Positions 1 to 6,308 of a DNA stretch of 6,396 nt are shown piece by piece. The notes below the pieces were generated by a model. The model searched no databases. It saw only the letters and a list, made by a program, of their open reading frames with translations, and had not been told where the DNA came from. How positions within the stretch are numbered: the first letter of the stretch is position 1; each line of letters begins with the position of its first letter. The DNA lies in assembly GCA_041946865.1 (NCBI GenBank), contig JBHGBF010000289.1, positions 1 through 6,396 on the forward strand. The letters are read 5' to 3'. The position numbers and the translations under genes are program-made. Origin of the DNA: RPQK01 sp041946865 (GTDB lineage: Bacteria > Acidobacteriota > UBA6911 > RPQK01).

Positions 1-171
1 TCGCTTCCTGGGGCAAAGCCGGGCGAAAATGTTAGTTCGAAACTGCGCCGTGGACCTCCCTGGAAATCCAGGCTAGCGATCGATTGCTCGTGGTATTCAA
101 GCAACCCCGATACTCCAAATTTGACGGAGCCGCAAGCGGCGGCGCTTTTACACATTTGCTTAGGCGCCGAT

Positions 172-200
172 TTGAGCTTTTTGTGAATTTGGCTCAAAAT
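172..200 (+). promoter_or_regulatory. Candidate sigma70-type promoter for the TonB-family gene
   Basis: TTGAGC at 172-177 (4 of 6 matches to TTGACA) and CAAAAT at 195-200 (4 of 6 to TATAAT) are separated by exactly 17 bases, in a locally AT-rich patch. Transcription would start near 207 and give a leader of roughly 120 bases before the ATG at 331. The match is only moderate. A rival pairing, TTGTGA at 181-186 with CTTAAC at 205-210 (18-base spacer), is weaker. Confidence 0.3.
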
Positions 201-318
201 GACTCTTAACTCGTTAACACCAACGGCGCGACAGGTTTCCAGGGAGTGAAGACAGTCGTGGTGGGACTGGGCGTTTGTCAACCTTGGGAGAGCGACACCA
301 GATGTTTGGTCCGGCGTG

Positions 319-324
319 GGGAGG
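319..324 (+). promoter_or_regulatory. Ribosome binding site that decides the TonB-family start
   Basis: GGGAGG at 319-324 lies six bases before the ATG at 331, an ideal spacing. The longer reading from the in-frame GTG at 316 would place this Shine-Dalgarno-like sequence inside the coding region, and no comparable site sits in front of the GTG. The ATG at 331 is therefore the preferred start. Confidence 0.7.
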
Positions 325-330
325 CAAACA

Positions 331-2112
331 ATGCCCACAGTCCCAGGCGTGCCGTATCGGCCATACAGGTCGGCACGGTTCGCGTTTTCTTCAACCAATC
401 TGAGCGGAGGGTACTTTCCGGGTTGGGGGCTCCCCTGCTCTTTGCTCATCCACCAGATCCCTCTGGTCCTGGCCGTTTTTTTCTCGACTCTGCCGACCCC
501 ACCGCCGCCGGGTCCTCCGCCACCCGTTACCCCGTCGAAACCACGGTTTCAGATTCAATGGATGTACTTTCCGAGACTCCCGGCCGTGAGCCAGTCGCCG
601 GCGGTAATCGCTTCCAAATCCGCATCCGGCAAGCCATCACCAGCGCCGAGTTCTGCCGCCGCCAGGGGCCTTGTCTACCCTGGACCTCAGAAGATTGCTT
701 CGGACCCTCCCGAGGCGACCAATGATATTCAGACGCTGATTCAGCCGGCGCTCAAGAACGCGCCCATCCTCGAGCCGCCTGTGGCCCTCCCGAATCTGGT
801 CCTGTTGGCCGATGCGGGTCTTGCCCCGCCGCCCAGACCCCTGCCCTCGGACTTGGAAGCGCCTGAGGACCAGCCGAAATCGGAGGCGCCTGCACCCCTG
901 AACGTCTCGACTGTTGTGGCAGCGGCCGCCCTCCCCCTGAAACCCGCCCAGTTGCCGGACTTTGTCGTAACTCCTCCTCGCCCCACCGTTGTTGCGGCGC
1001 AAGGAGAGGCCAAGCCGGCGCCGGAGAAGCCTGAACCCGAGAAAGCGGCAGGAGAACTGCCAAAGGCCGAGGCTGCATCCGCTGCCTTTGAAAGACCGGG
1101 AGAGGCGCGCCCGGCCCCAGCAGTGGTTCCGGCCAGTGGATCAGACGTGGATACCGTGGTGGCTCTGACCCCGATCCCCTCAACTGCGAACCAGCCGGCC
1201 ACAATTCCTGCCGGTGAGGCGCGCGGCCGTTTCGCCATTTCCCCGAAGCCGAATCTGGCCGGGAAGGAAAACGACGCTCCCTCGATACTCAGAGACGCCG
1301 CCAGACCTGTTGTCCTTGGGATCGAATCGCCACCTTCTTCGGCGGTCACAGTGAACCAGTCTGCCGGCGACCCTCCTGCATCGGTCAGTATCTCGTTCGG
1401 GCCCGGGCCGGCCGTGAAAGACGAAGCGTCGGGCGTCGGCACGGCTGCGGCTCCCGCCTCCGGGCCAAAGGCAGGTCCCGCTAAAAGCTCCTTTGCAGGG
1501 ATATCGGTTACCGGGGGGATTGACGACGCAGCGAAGGGCGCGAATACCTCTTTCCTGGTCAAACCTCGCCGTCCCTTACAGACTTCCTATGGCGTATCGG
1601 TCGTTTCCACGGAGAGCAGCGGCGGGGGCCTGCCATCCTTCGGCCTGTTCTCCAACCACGACATTTACACCGTCTACATTGATATGAGGGAGACCGAGAC
1701 GGACTCTGACCCTCCCTGGACTTTGGAAGTCGCGGTAGCCCAGGATCCGGGCCTTCCCGCGAATGCGGCTAAGGACATTGCGGCCGGGAAGGGCCTGGTC
1801 CTGCCTTTTCCGGCCGCGAAAAAGCAGCCGCCGTTCCCGGTAGAACTCGCGAGCAGGTATATGCGCAAGATGATTGTTGTCTACGGCGTAATCAACGTCG
1901 CAGGCAAAATGGAGCAGTTGTCGGTCAAGCAGACACCTGACCCTGTTCTCGGCGAAGCGGTGCTTGCCGCTTTAGGCGAGTGGGTTTTCCGTCCGGCCGC
2001 CCGTAACGGGACTCCCTTCCCCGTCAAAGTACTGCTCGGGATTCCACTCTGGCTGCGCGATTTGGCGTCGCCGCCCCGGCACGTCTCGATCTCGACGACC
2101 CCTCCGTCGTGA
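331..2112 (+). CDS. TonB-family energy transducer with very long Pro/Ala-rich linker
   Basis: This is a 593-residue inner-membrane protein expected to couple the proton-motive force, through ExbB/ExbD, to outer-membrane receptors. Residues 1-32 are a short cytoplasmic segment with Arg at 10, 13 and 16, favouring an N-in orientation. Residues about 33-54 form the single membrane anchor (LLIHQIPLVLAVFF). From about 55 to 430 the chain is rich in Pro, Ala, Glu and Lys with little predicted fold, including a PTPPPPGPPPP run right after the membrane. A block at about 444-470 (DIYTVYIDM, then W463) resembles the segment that precedes the TonB domain in acidobacterial homologues. The TonB C-terminal domain spans about 500-575: YGVINVAGK at 518-526, then LGEWVFRPAARNGTPF at 548-563 with the family's W-x-F-x-P-A and NG-x-P signature, ending in GIPLW. 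E. coli TonB has about 239 residues, so the linker is greatly expanded. The neighbouring receptor gene is the natural partner. The next gene starts 317 bases away with its own promoter-like sequence, so co-transcription is uncertain. The TonB-domain call is firm; the anchor is inferred from hydrophobicity. Confidence 0.88.
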   Translation: MPTVPGVPYRPYRSARFAFSSTNLSGGYFPGWGLPCSLLIHQIPLVLAVFFSTLPTPPPPGPPPPVTPSKPRFQIQWMYFPRLPAVSQSPAVIASKSASGKPSPAPSSAAARGLVYPGPQKIASDPPEATNDIQTLIQPALKNAPILEPPVALPNLVLLADAGLAPPPRPLPSDLEAPEDQPKSEAPAPLNVSTVVAAAALPLKPAQLPDFVVTPPRPTVVAAQGEAKPAPEKPEPEKAAGELPKAEAASAAFERPGEARPAPAVVPASGSDVDTVVALTPIPSTANQPATIPAGEARGRFAISPKPNLAGKENDAPSILRDAARPVVLGIESPPSSAVTVNQSAGDPPASVSISFGPGPAVKDEASGVGTAAAPASGPKAGPAKSSFAGISVTGGIDDAAKGANTSFLVKPRRPLQTSYGVSVVSTESSGGGLPSFGLFSNHDIYTVYIDMRETETDSDPPWTLEVAVAQDPGLPANAAKDIAAGKGLVLPFPAAKKQPPFPVELASRYMRKMIVVYGVINVAGKMEQLSVKQTPDPVLGEAVLAALGEWVFRPAARNGTPFPVKVLLGIPLWLRDLASPPRHVSISTTPPS

Positions 2113-2192
2113 TTTCCCGGCAAATTTCCTGGCGTCCCGCGATTCGTTCACTAGAACAGCCCGGCGGTTCCGGACGTGCCTCTGTTTCCGAG

Positions 2193-2210
2193 AGTTCCAA
2201 AAGTTCCAAA
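2193..2210 (+). repeat. 9-bp tandem direct repeat upstream of the receptor promoter
   Basis: AGTTCCAAA occurs twice back to back (2193-2201 and 2202-2210). The second copy ends 31 bases before the TATAAT hexamer at 2242-2247, a position where an activator could bind. The spacing of about 9 bases is close to one helical turn. A regulator-binding role is inference; it could equally be a small slippage duplication. Confidence 0.55.
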
Positions 2211-2241
2211 GAGGTACTAGATATTGCCCACAGCTTCGGAC

Positions 2242-2247
2242 TATAAT
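2242..2247 (+). promoter_or_regulatory. Candidate -10 hexamer for the receptor gene
   Basis: A perfect TATAAT sits in the 317-base gap between the TonB-family gene and the receptor gene. No good -35 lies 16-18 bases upstream: the 17-base position reads AGATAT, and TTGCCC at 2224-2229 is only 12 bases away. No extended -10 TG is present either. If used, transcription would begin near 2254, giving a leader of about 175 bases, and an activator might be needed. The tandem repeat just upstream would suit that. Confidence 0.35.
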
Positions 2248-2316
2248 GCGGCCCCGTTTTTAGAGGTGCTTTAATGTTGTAAGGTTTATCCACCCCCCCG
2301 ACTTTCATTCCAAGGC

Positions 2317-2352
2317 GGAAGTGTCCTCTTCCAATACCGGTCTGGCGACCGG
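2317..2352 (+). other. Small hairpins in the leader of the receptor gene
   Basis: Two consecutive stem-loops can form in the presumed 5' leader. The first is GGAAG (2317-2321) with CTTCC (2328-2332) around a six-base loop. The second is CCGGTC (2337-2342) with GACCGG (2347-2352) around the tetraloop TGGC. A 9-base direct repeat, CGGAAGTGT, occurs at 2316-2324 and again at 2375-2383, so the second copy could offer an alternative pairing partner. No T-tract follows, so this is not a terminator. I do not recognise a known riboswitch, and the cobalamin-riboswitch B12 box is not apparent. Confidence 0.35.
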
Positions 2353-2429
2353 GACGGTTCTCCCAGGCAACCTACGGAAGTGTGGCTTACTGCATGTCGG
2401 ACGTGGTGTAACTGCAGGAGGACCATCAA

Positions 2430-5400
2430 ATGAAGGTTTTTTCTGGTATCAGAGTAACAGGTCCCACCCGGCAATCGCGGATTATGCTGTTCGTTCTGGC
2501 GGCCGGCCTGGTCCTGTTTTCCAACCTCTACTTATCTGCACAAGAGAGATTCGGCTCTATCGTTGGGGTCGTGACAGACTCCACTAAGGCGATTCTCCCC
2601 GGTGTCAGCGTCACCATCACGAACAAAGAAACCAATCGTGTTTTCACGACCACATGCGACGAGTCCGGGAAATTCTTTGCTCGTGACCTGGATCCTGGCC
2701 GATACAGCGTGAAGTTCGAGCTTCCCGGGTTCAAGACTGGAGAAGCTCCGGACGTGATCCTGCTTCTCGGAAAGACGATCGAACTGAACATGACGCTCGT
2801 CATCGGCGAGTTGCAGCAGTCGGTGGACGTCGTTTATGCGGCGCCCCTGATCGACACGCAAAGCACGGCGATTACGCACAACGTCACCGCCGAGGAATTC
2901 GATCGCATGCCGAAAGCCCGCAGCTTCCAGGACGTCGCTTTGACCTCGCCCTCAGTGAACTCTGGCGATATCGAAGGCGGAATTCAGGTTAACGGCGCCA
3001 GCGGCGCCGAGAACCAGTTCACGATCGACGGCCTGTCGACGACCGGTATCATTAACGGCAACTCCCGGCAGGACGCGGTTTATGAGTTCCTGCAGGAAGT
3101 CCAGGTTAAGACCAACGGCATCGAGGCCGAGCACGGCGGGGCGCTGGGCGGGGTTATCAGCGCGGTGACCAAGTCGGGCGGGAACCAGTTTCACGGGGAA
3201 TTCCACTGGTACAACTGGGGCTCTCCCTTCAATGCGCTTCCCAACAAGCGACTTCAGCTCGACCCGGACACTTCCGCCACGGCCTATTACGTGCAGGATG
3301 AGAAGTTCCAGGACCACCGAAACGAGATCGGCGGTTCGATCGGGGGTCCAATCTTGAGGGACAAACTGTTCTTCTTCAGCTCCATCACCCCTCAGTTCAG
3401 ACGCCGCGAGGCCAGCATTAAGACAGAAAGCGGAAGAGGGCCGAGCTCGCTCTTCACGAGCAAGACCAATTTTCTGAACGCCTTCAACAAGCTTTCCTGG
3501 GATGCCACGCAGCGTATTCGTACCAATTTTTCCTGGCTTTATACGACCGCGAAAGCCAACGGCCTCATCCCGGCCTTCGGCGGTGTAGAGCCCAATTCAA
3601 GCTCGCTTCCCCTGGCTTCCCTCGAGCCTTCCAGAATCCAGGGATGGTACCTGCCGAAAAACAGCTACACCGGCAGTCTCGACTTCCTCATTTCCAATGA
3701 CTCGGTGCTCAGCTTCAGAGGCGGCTACTTCTGGGACAATTACAAGGACATCAATCCGCCATCCCAGCGCCAGGTGCGCTACAACACGAGCGGCCTGAAC
3801 CTTCCGTTCGAGATCCCGGCCGAGCTGCAACAGGCCAACGGCTGGTACAACGTACCGCTGGTCGAAGTCAGTTACTACGACATTACCAGCCGCGGGTTTA
3901 TCCAGGCCGACTGGAGCAAGACCTTCAACTTCGGCGGAACTCACAACTTCAAGGCTGGCGCAGGGACTCAGAAACTGGTGAACAAGGTGAATACCGGGTA
4001 CCAGGGTGGGGGCTACAACGTCGCCATTTACTGGGACAAGGCTTATACCAGCCTCGTGACCAGCGAAACCGGCCGTGGGACCTACGGCTACTATCGGCTT
4101 CGCGAGATCGGAACGAAGGGTTCGACAGGTTCCACGATCAATCACCTTTACGTTCAGGATCAGTGGAGAGTCCATCCGCAGCTGACCTTGAGCCTCGGCC
4201 TTCGGACCGAGCGCGAGACGATTCCGGGCTTTCCAATGGCCGGCGTCGAGCAGGAGTACGCGGTACGGTTCAACTGGGGAGACAAGCTGGCCCCGCGATT
4301 GGGCGCCGCCTTCGACGTGTTTGGCGACGGTAAGATGAAGATCTACGGAAGCTGGGGACGGTTCTTTGACTGGACGAAGTACGAACTGGTCCGTGGATCG
4401 TTCGGAGGCGATGTGTGGAACGAGTGGTGGTACGCGCTCGATACCCTCGATATTTTCTCGCTTAGCCGGGAAAACCCGCAGGGGGCAAATCTTTGGGATC
4501 CGAGCGATCCCAGCTCGTATCAGGACCACCGGGTCCCCGCCGGACCGGATGACGTTGACCCCAACCTCAAGCCGATGTTCGTGAGCAAGACCTCGTTTGG
4601 CGTGGACTATCAGCTCACCCCAACCATGCTCTTCTCGGCTCACTACGTCCACGACAAGCTGACCCGGACAATCGAAGACATCGGTCGGCTCGTCAACGGC
4701 GATGAGGTCTATACGATTGGAAACCCGGGCGAAGGCCGCTTTGAAATGGAGACCAACCACTACGGCGCCACGCCTGACTTCAGGATGCCCAAGCCCAACC
4801 GGCAATATGACGCGCTCGAGCTCGGCCTCACGCGTCGTTTCGCTGAGCGCTGGTTCCTGGGCGGCAACTACACCTGGAGCCGCCTGTACGGCAACTACGC
4901 GGGCTTGAGCAACACTGATGAAATCGCGGTCGGCGGATGGTCTACCTCGCAGGATCCGAGCGGGATGATCGCCCGGCCGGGTGGGAACGCCAACCGGAAC
5001 TACGACTCGGACGAGATCATGTTCGACTCGCACGGCAGCTTCCTCGACGGCCGTCTGCAGACCGACCGGCCCCATGTTCTCAAGCTGTACGGCTCGTACT
5101 CGTTCCGGTTCGGGACCGAGTTGGGCGGACGGTTCGAGGTGAAGAGCGGCACTCCGCTCAGCACCATGGTCGAGAACCTGAGCCAGGTTCCCATCCTCGT
5201 GGAAGGCCGCGGAGATCTGGGCCGGACACCGGTGCTTTCCCAGACCGACCTCCTGGTCTCTCACGAGATCAAGATCGCGGAAGGAAAGACACTGCGCTTC
5301 GAGTTCAACGCGACCAACCTGTTCAATCAGAAGACACCCCGCTACCGGCAGGTCATCATGACTCGCTTCCGGGAAGCCGGCGCCGCGATGGATATGAGCG

Positions 5401-5615
5401 AGGTCAACCTTCTCGAGGGGTACGACTGGAAGTACCTGCTGTCTCAGACGGAATATGCTCAGAATCCTGAGTATCTGCCTGAAGCCCTGCGCGACGGTCA
5501 CGACCCCAACTCGCTCGATCCCACCAAGAACTGGGCGATTGATCCGAGCTACGGCATGGATAACCTGTTCAATCCAGGTTTCTCCGGCCGCTTCGGAATC
5601 AAGTTCATGTTCTAG
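2430..5615 (+). CDS. Oar-like TonB-dependent outer-membrane receptor
   Basis: This 1061-residue protein is a TonB-dependent outer-membrane transporter with an N-terminal carboxypeptidase-regulatory-like domain. The ATG has an excellent ribosome binding site (AGGAGG at 2416-2421, eight bases away). Residues 1-37 form a signal peptide: basic N-region, hydrophobic core at about 18-32 and likely cleavage after LSA (37) before QE. Residues about 41-124 are the beta-sandwich regulatory-like domain, with GVVTD, LPGVSVTITN, GKFFARDLDPGRYSVKF and LPGFKT typical of the family. SVDVV at 131-135 is a possible TonB box. The plug follows to about 250, with FTIDGL at 197-202 and EAEHGGALGGVISAVTKSGG at 232-251. 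GGSIGGPILRDKLFFF (301-316) opens the barrel in the way usual for this group. Near the end comes LRFEFNATNLFN (955-966), and the chain finishes with Phe in GRFGIKFMF, as expected for recognition by the BAM machinery. Length is normal for the group (about 1000-1200). The ligand cannot be read from the sequence; relatives are associated with uptake of large organic molecules or outer-membrane adhesion. No SusD-like partner gene is visible. A terminator lies 25 bases downstream. Confidence 0.93.
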   Translation: MKVFSGIRVTGPTRQSRIMLFVLAAGLVLFSNLYLSAQERFGSIVGVVTDSTKAILPGVSVTITNKETNRVFTTTCDESGKFFARDLDPGRYSVKFELPGFKTGEAPDVILLLGKTIELNMTLVIGELQQSVDVVYAAPLIDTQSTAITHNVTAEEFDRMPKARSFQDVALTSPSVNSGDIEGGIQVNGASGAENQFTIDGLSTTGIINGNSRQDAVYEFLQEVQVKTNGIEAEHGGALGGVISAVTKSGGNQFHGEFHWYNWGSPFNALPNKRLQLDPDTSATAYYVQDEKFQDHRNEIGGSIGGPILRDKLFFFSSITPQFRRREASIKTESGRGPSSLFTSKTNFLNAFNKLSWDATQRIRTNFSWLYTTAKANGLIPAFGGVEPNSSSLPLASLEPSRIQGWYLPKNSYTGSLDFLISNDSVLSFRGGYFWDNYKDINPPSQRQVRYNTSGLNLPFEIPAELQQANGWYNVPLVEVSYYDITSRGFIQADWSKTFNFGGTHNFKAGAGTQKLVNKVNTGYQGGGYNVAIYWDKAYTSLVTSETGRGTYGYYRLREIGTKGSTGSTINHLYVQDQWRVHPQLTLSLGLRTERETIPGFPMAGVEQEYAVRFNWGDKLAPRLGAAFDVFGDGKMKIYGSWGRFFDWTKYELVRGSFGGDVWNEWWYALDTLDIFSLSRENPQGANLWDPSDPSSYQDHRVPAGPDDVDPNLKPMFVSKTSFGVDYQLTPTMLFSAHYVHDKLTRTIEDIGRLVNGDEVYTIGNPGEGRFEMETNHYGATPDFRMPKPNRQYDALELGLTRRFAERWFLGGNYTWSRLYGNYAGLSNTDEIAVGGWSTSQDPSGMIARPGGNANRNYDSDEIMFDSHGSFLDGRLQTDRPHVLKLYGSYSFRFGTELGGRFEVKSGTPLSTMVENLSQVPILVEGRGDLGRTPVLSQTDLLVSHEIKIAEGKTLRFEFNATNLFNQKTPRYRQVIMTRFREAGAAMDMSEVNLLEGYDWKYLLSQTEYAQNPEYLPEALRDGHDPNSLDPTKNWAIDPSYGMDNLFNPGFSGRFGIKFMF

Positions 5616-5639
5616 TCGGATCGTTTGAGGCGGTAAACT

Positions 5640-5680
5640 AAGGCCTGCGGATCACAGCTCGTGATTCGCGGGCCTTTTTT
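5640..5680 (+). terminator. Strong intrinsic terminator after the receptor gene
   Basis: Bases 5640-5655 pair with 5661-5676 to give an uninterrupted stem of 16 pairs (two G-T wobbles), closed by the five-base loop AGCTC. The stem runs into a T-tract of six at 5675-5680. It begins 25 bases after the receptor stop codon, the expected place for a Rho-independent terminator. The A content before the stem (TAAACTAA) is modest, so activity on the opposite strand is less likely. Confidence 0.9.
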
Positions 5681-5690
5681 GTTTCCAGGC

Positions 5691-5695
5691 AGGAG
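5691..5695 (+). promoter_or_regulatory. Ribosome binding site supporting the GTG start of the SLOG gene
   Basis: AGGAG at 5691-5695 lies five bases before the GTG at 5701. The first in-frame ATG (5722) would remove the first beta-strand (LTIVGVMGPG) that the Rossmann-type fold requires, so GTG is the better start. Confidence 0.7.
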
Positions 5696-5700
5696 ATCGA

Positions 5701-6186
5701 GTGCTGACGATCGTCGGAGTCATGGGTCCGGGCGAGGGAGCGTCACAGACCGACCGGCGCCTCGCCTACGAGCTGGGCCAAGCCATCGCCCGAGAGCGCT
5801 GGGTGACCCTGTGCGGCGGCAGAAACAGCGGGGTCATGGAAGCAGTCAGCCGGGGCGCGAAAGAAGCAGGCGGCCTGACCGTCGGTATCCTGCCCGGCCC
5901 GGATACACGCGATGCCTGCGCACACCTGGACCTTGCCATCGTCACCGGCATGGGTAATGCCCGAAACAGCATCAACGTGCTGTCAAGCCAGGTCGTGGTC
6001 GCGTGCGGTATCGGGAAAGGCACCGCCTCGGAAATCGCGTTGGCGCTAAAAGCCCAAAAGCCCGTCGTTCTGCTCAATGCACACCGAGCGACAGTCGAAT
6101 TTTTCCGGGGATTGGACGAGCAGAGAGTCTTTGCGGCAGCCACCGTGAAGGAAGCCATCGAGCACTGTCGGGCGTTGCTTGCTTGA
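5701..6186 (+). CDS. SLOG/Rossmann-fold nucleotide-binding protein, TIGR00725 type
   Basis: This 161-residue soluble protein belongs to the SLOG (SMF/DprA-LOG) superfamily, whose members bind nucleotides or nucleotide-derived ligands. Its closest resemblance is to the small TIGR00725 family of unknown biochemical role, and it covers the whole fold at the usual length. The N-terminal strand with glycine-rich loop is TIVGVMGPGEG (3-13). The second conserved block is CGGRNSGVMEAVSRGAKEAG (38-57), followed by GGLTVGILPGPD (57-68). TGMGNARNSINVLSS (82-96) precedes CGIGKGTASEIALAL (102-116). That last block is the counterpart of the PGGxGTxxE loop of LOG cytokinin-activating phosphoribohydrolases: GT (107-108) and Glu111 are kept, but PGG is replaced by CGIG. 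I recall similar GMGxGTxSE versions in cyanobacterial members, so this is probably a subgroup feature and not a defect. Phosphoribohydrolase activity should not be assumed. There is no signal peptide or membrane segment, so it should be cytoplasmic. It sits just beyond a strong terminator and shows no functional link to the receptor. Confidence 0.85.
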   Translation: MLTIVGVMGPGEGASQTDRRLAYELGQAIARERWVTLCGGRNSGVMEAVSRGAKEAGGLTVGILPGPDTRDACAHLDLAIVTGMGNARNSINVLSSQVVVACGIGKGTASEIALALKAQKPVVLLNAHRATVEFFRGLDEQRVFAAATVKEAIEHCRALLA

Positions 6187-6233
6187 AGCCGCCCAGCGAG
6201 CAGCCACGAGTGTCGTGTTGCTTAATAATCCAA

Positions 6234-6308
6234 GAACCAACCCGAACGAACACAAACAGGATTCAGAATGACCTCCGCTTTTTGTTCGTGTTCGTTCGTG
6301 GTTGGTTC
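6234..6308. repeat. Imperfect inverted repeat made of TTCGTG/CACGAA-like units
   Basis: The left arm (6234-6258) and right arm (6283-6308) pair over 24 base pairs: nine pairs (GAACCAACC with GGTTGGTTC), one unpaired T at 6299, eleven pairs, one A-C mismatch (6254/6287) and four more pairs. The loop is 24 bases (6259-6282). On the + strand the right side reads TTCGTG at 6285-6290, 6295-6300 and 6306-6311, so the arms are themselves built of short repeated units. It begins 47 bases after the SLOG stop codon. In RNA it would form a long hairpin that might protect the 3' end or help termination, although no T-tract follows. It may be one copy of a dispersed intergenic palindrome family, which a single window cannot show. 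Confidence 0.8.

Larger units (their letters stand above)
1..330. other. Left-edge region without a supported gene
   Basis: This 330-base stretch holds no gene I can support. It contains a perfect palindrome at 59-72 (CCTGGAAATCCAGG) and a small GCCG-CAAG-CGGC hairpin at 129-140, followed by GGCGC and four T's (146-149) that could be a weak terminator of something to the left. A TTAAC direct repeat lies at 206-210 and 214-218. The + frame 1 is open from the left edge to a TGA at 184-186. A - strand frame beginning with an ATG at 155 is open to the left edge. Neither has a recognisable protein sequence, and the - strand one has no ribosome binding site. The part from about 200 to 330 is probably the 5' leader of the TonB-family gene. 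Confidence 0.5.

Noticed and set aside
1..186. Open frames running off the left edge on both strands (+ frame 1 to TGA at 184; - strand from ATG at 155)
   Set aside because: About 61 and 51 codons without a recognisable motif. Third-position GC of the + frame is not raised and the - strand ATG has no ribosome binding site. Sequence to the left would be needed to decide.
246..725. 159-codon + frame starting GTG and overlapping the TonB gene start
   Set aside because: The AGGGAG lies directly against the GTG with no usable spacing, the product has no recognisable features, and the overlapping frame has a clear TonB-family protein.
741..1562. 273-codon open frame on the - strand over the TonB linker
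   Set aside because: It mirrors the Pro/Ala-rich linker codons (Gly/Ala-rich on this strand) and shows no domain, so it is a composition shadow.
2224..2247. TTGCCC as the -35 of the TATAAT at 2242
   Set aside because: The spacer is only 12 bases, too short for a sigma70-type promoter.
3597..5501. 634-codon open frame on the - strand inside the receptor gene
   Set aside because: It is wholly antisense to a receptor with clear domains. Its translation is Val/Arg/Glu-rich with no recognisable fold and is explained by GC-rich codon use of the + strand gene.
6202..6222. Hairpin AGC-CACGA/TCGTG-GCT as a terminator for the SLOG gene
   Set aside because: The stem is short with a two-base bulge and is followed by TAATAATCC, not a T-tract. 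Position is suitable but strength is poor.
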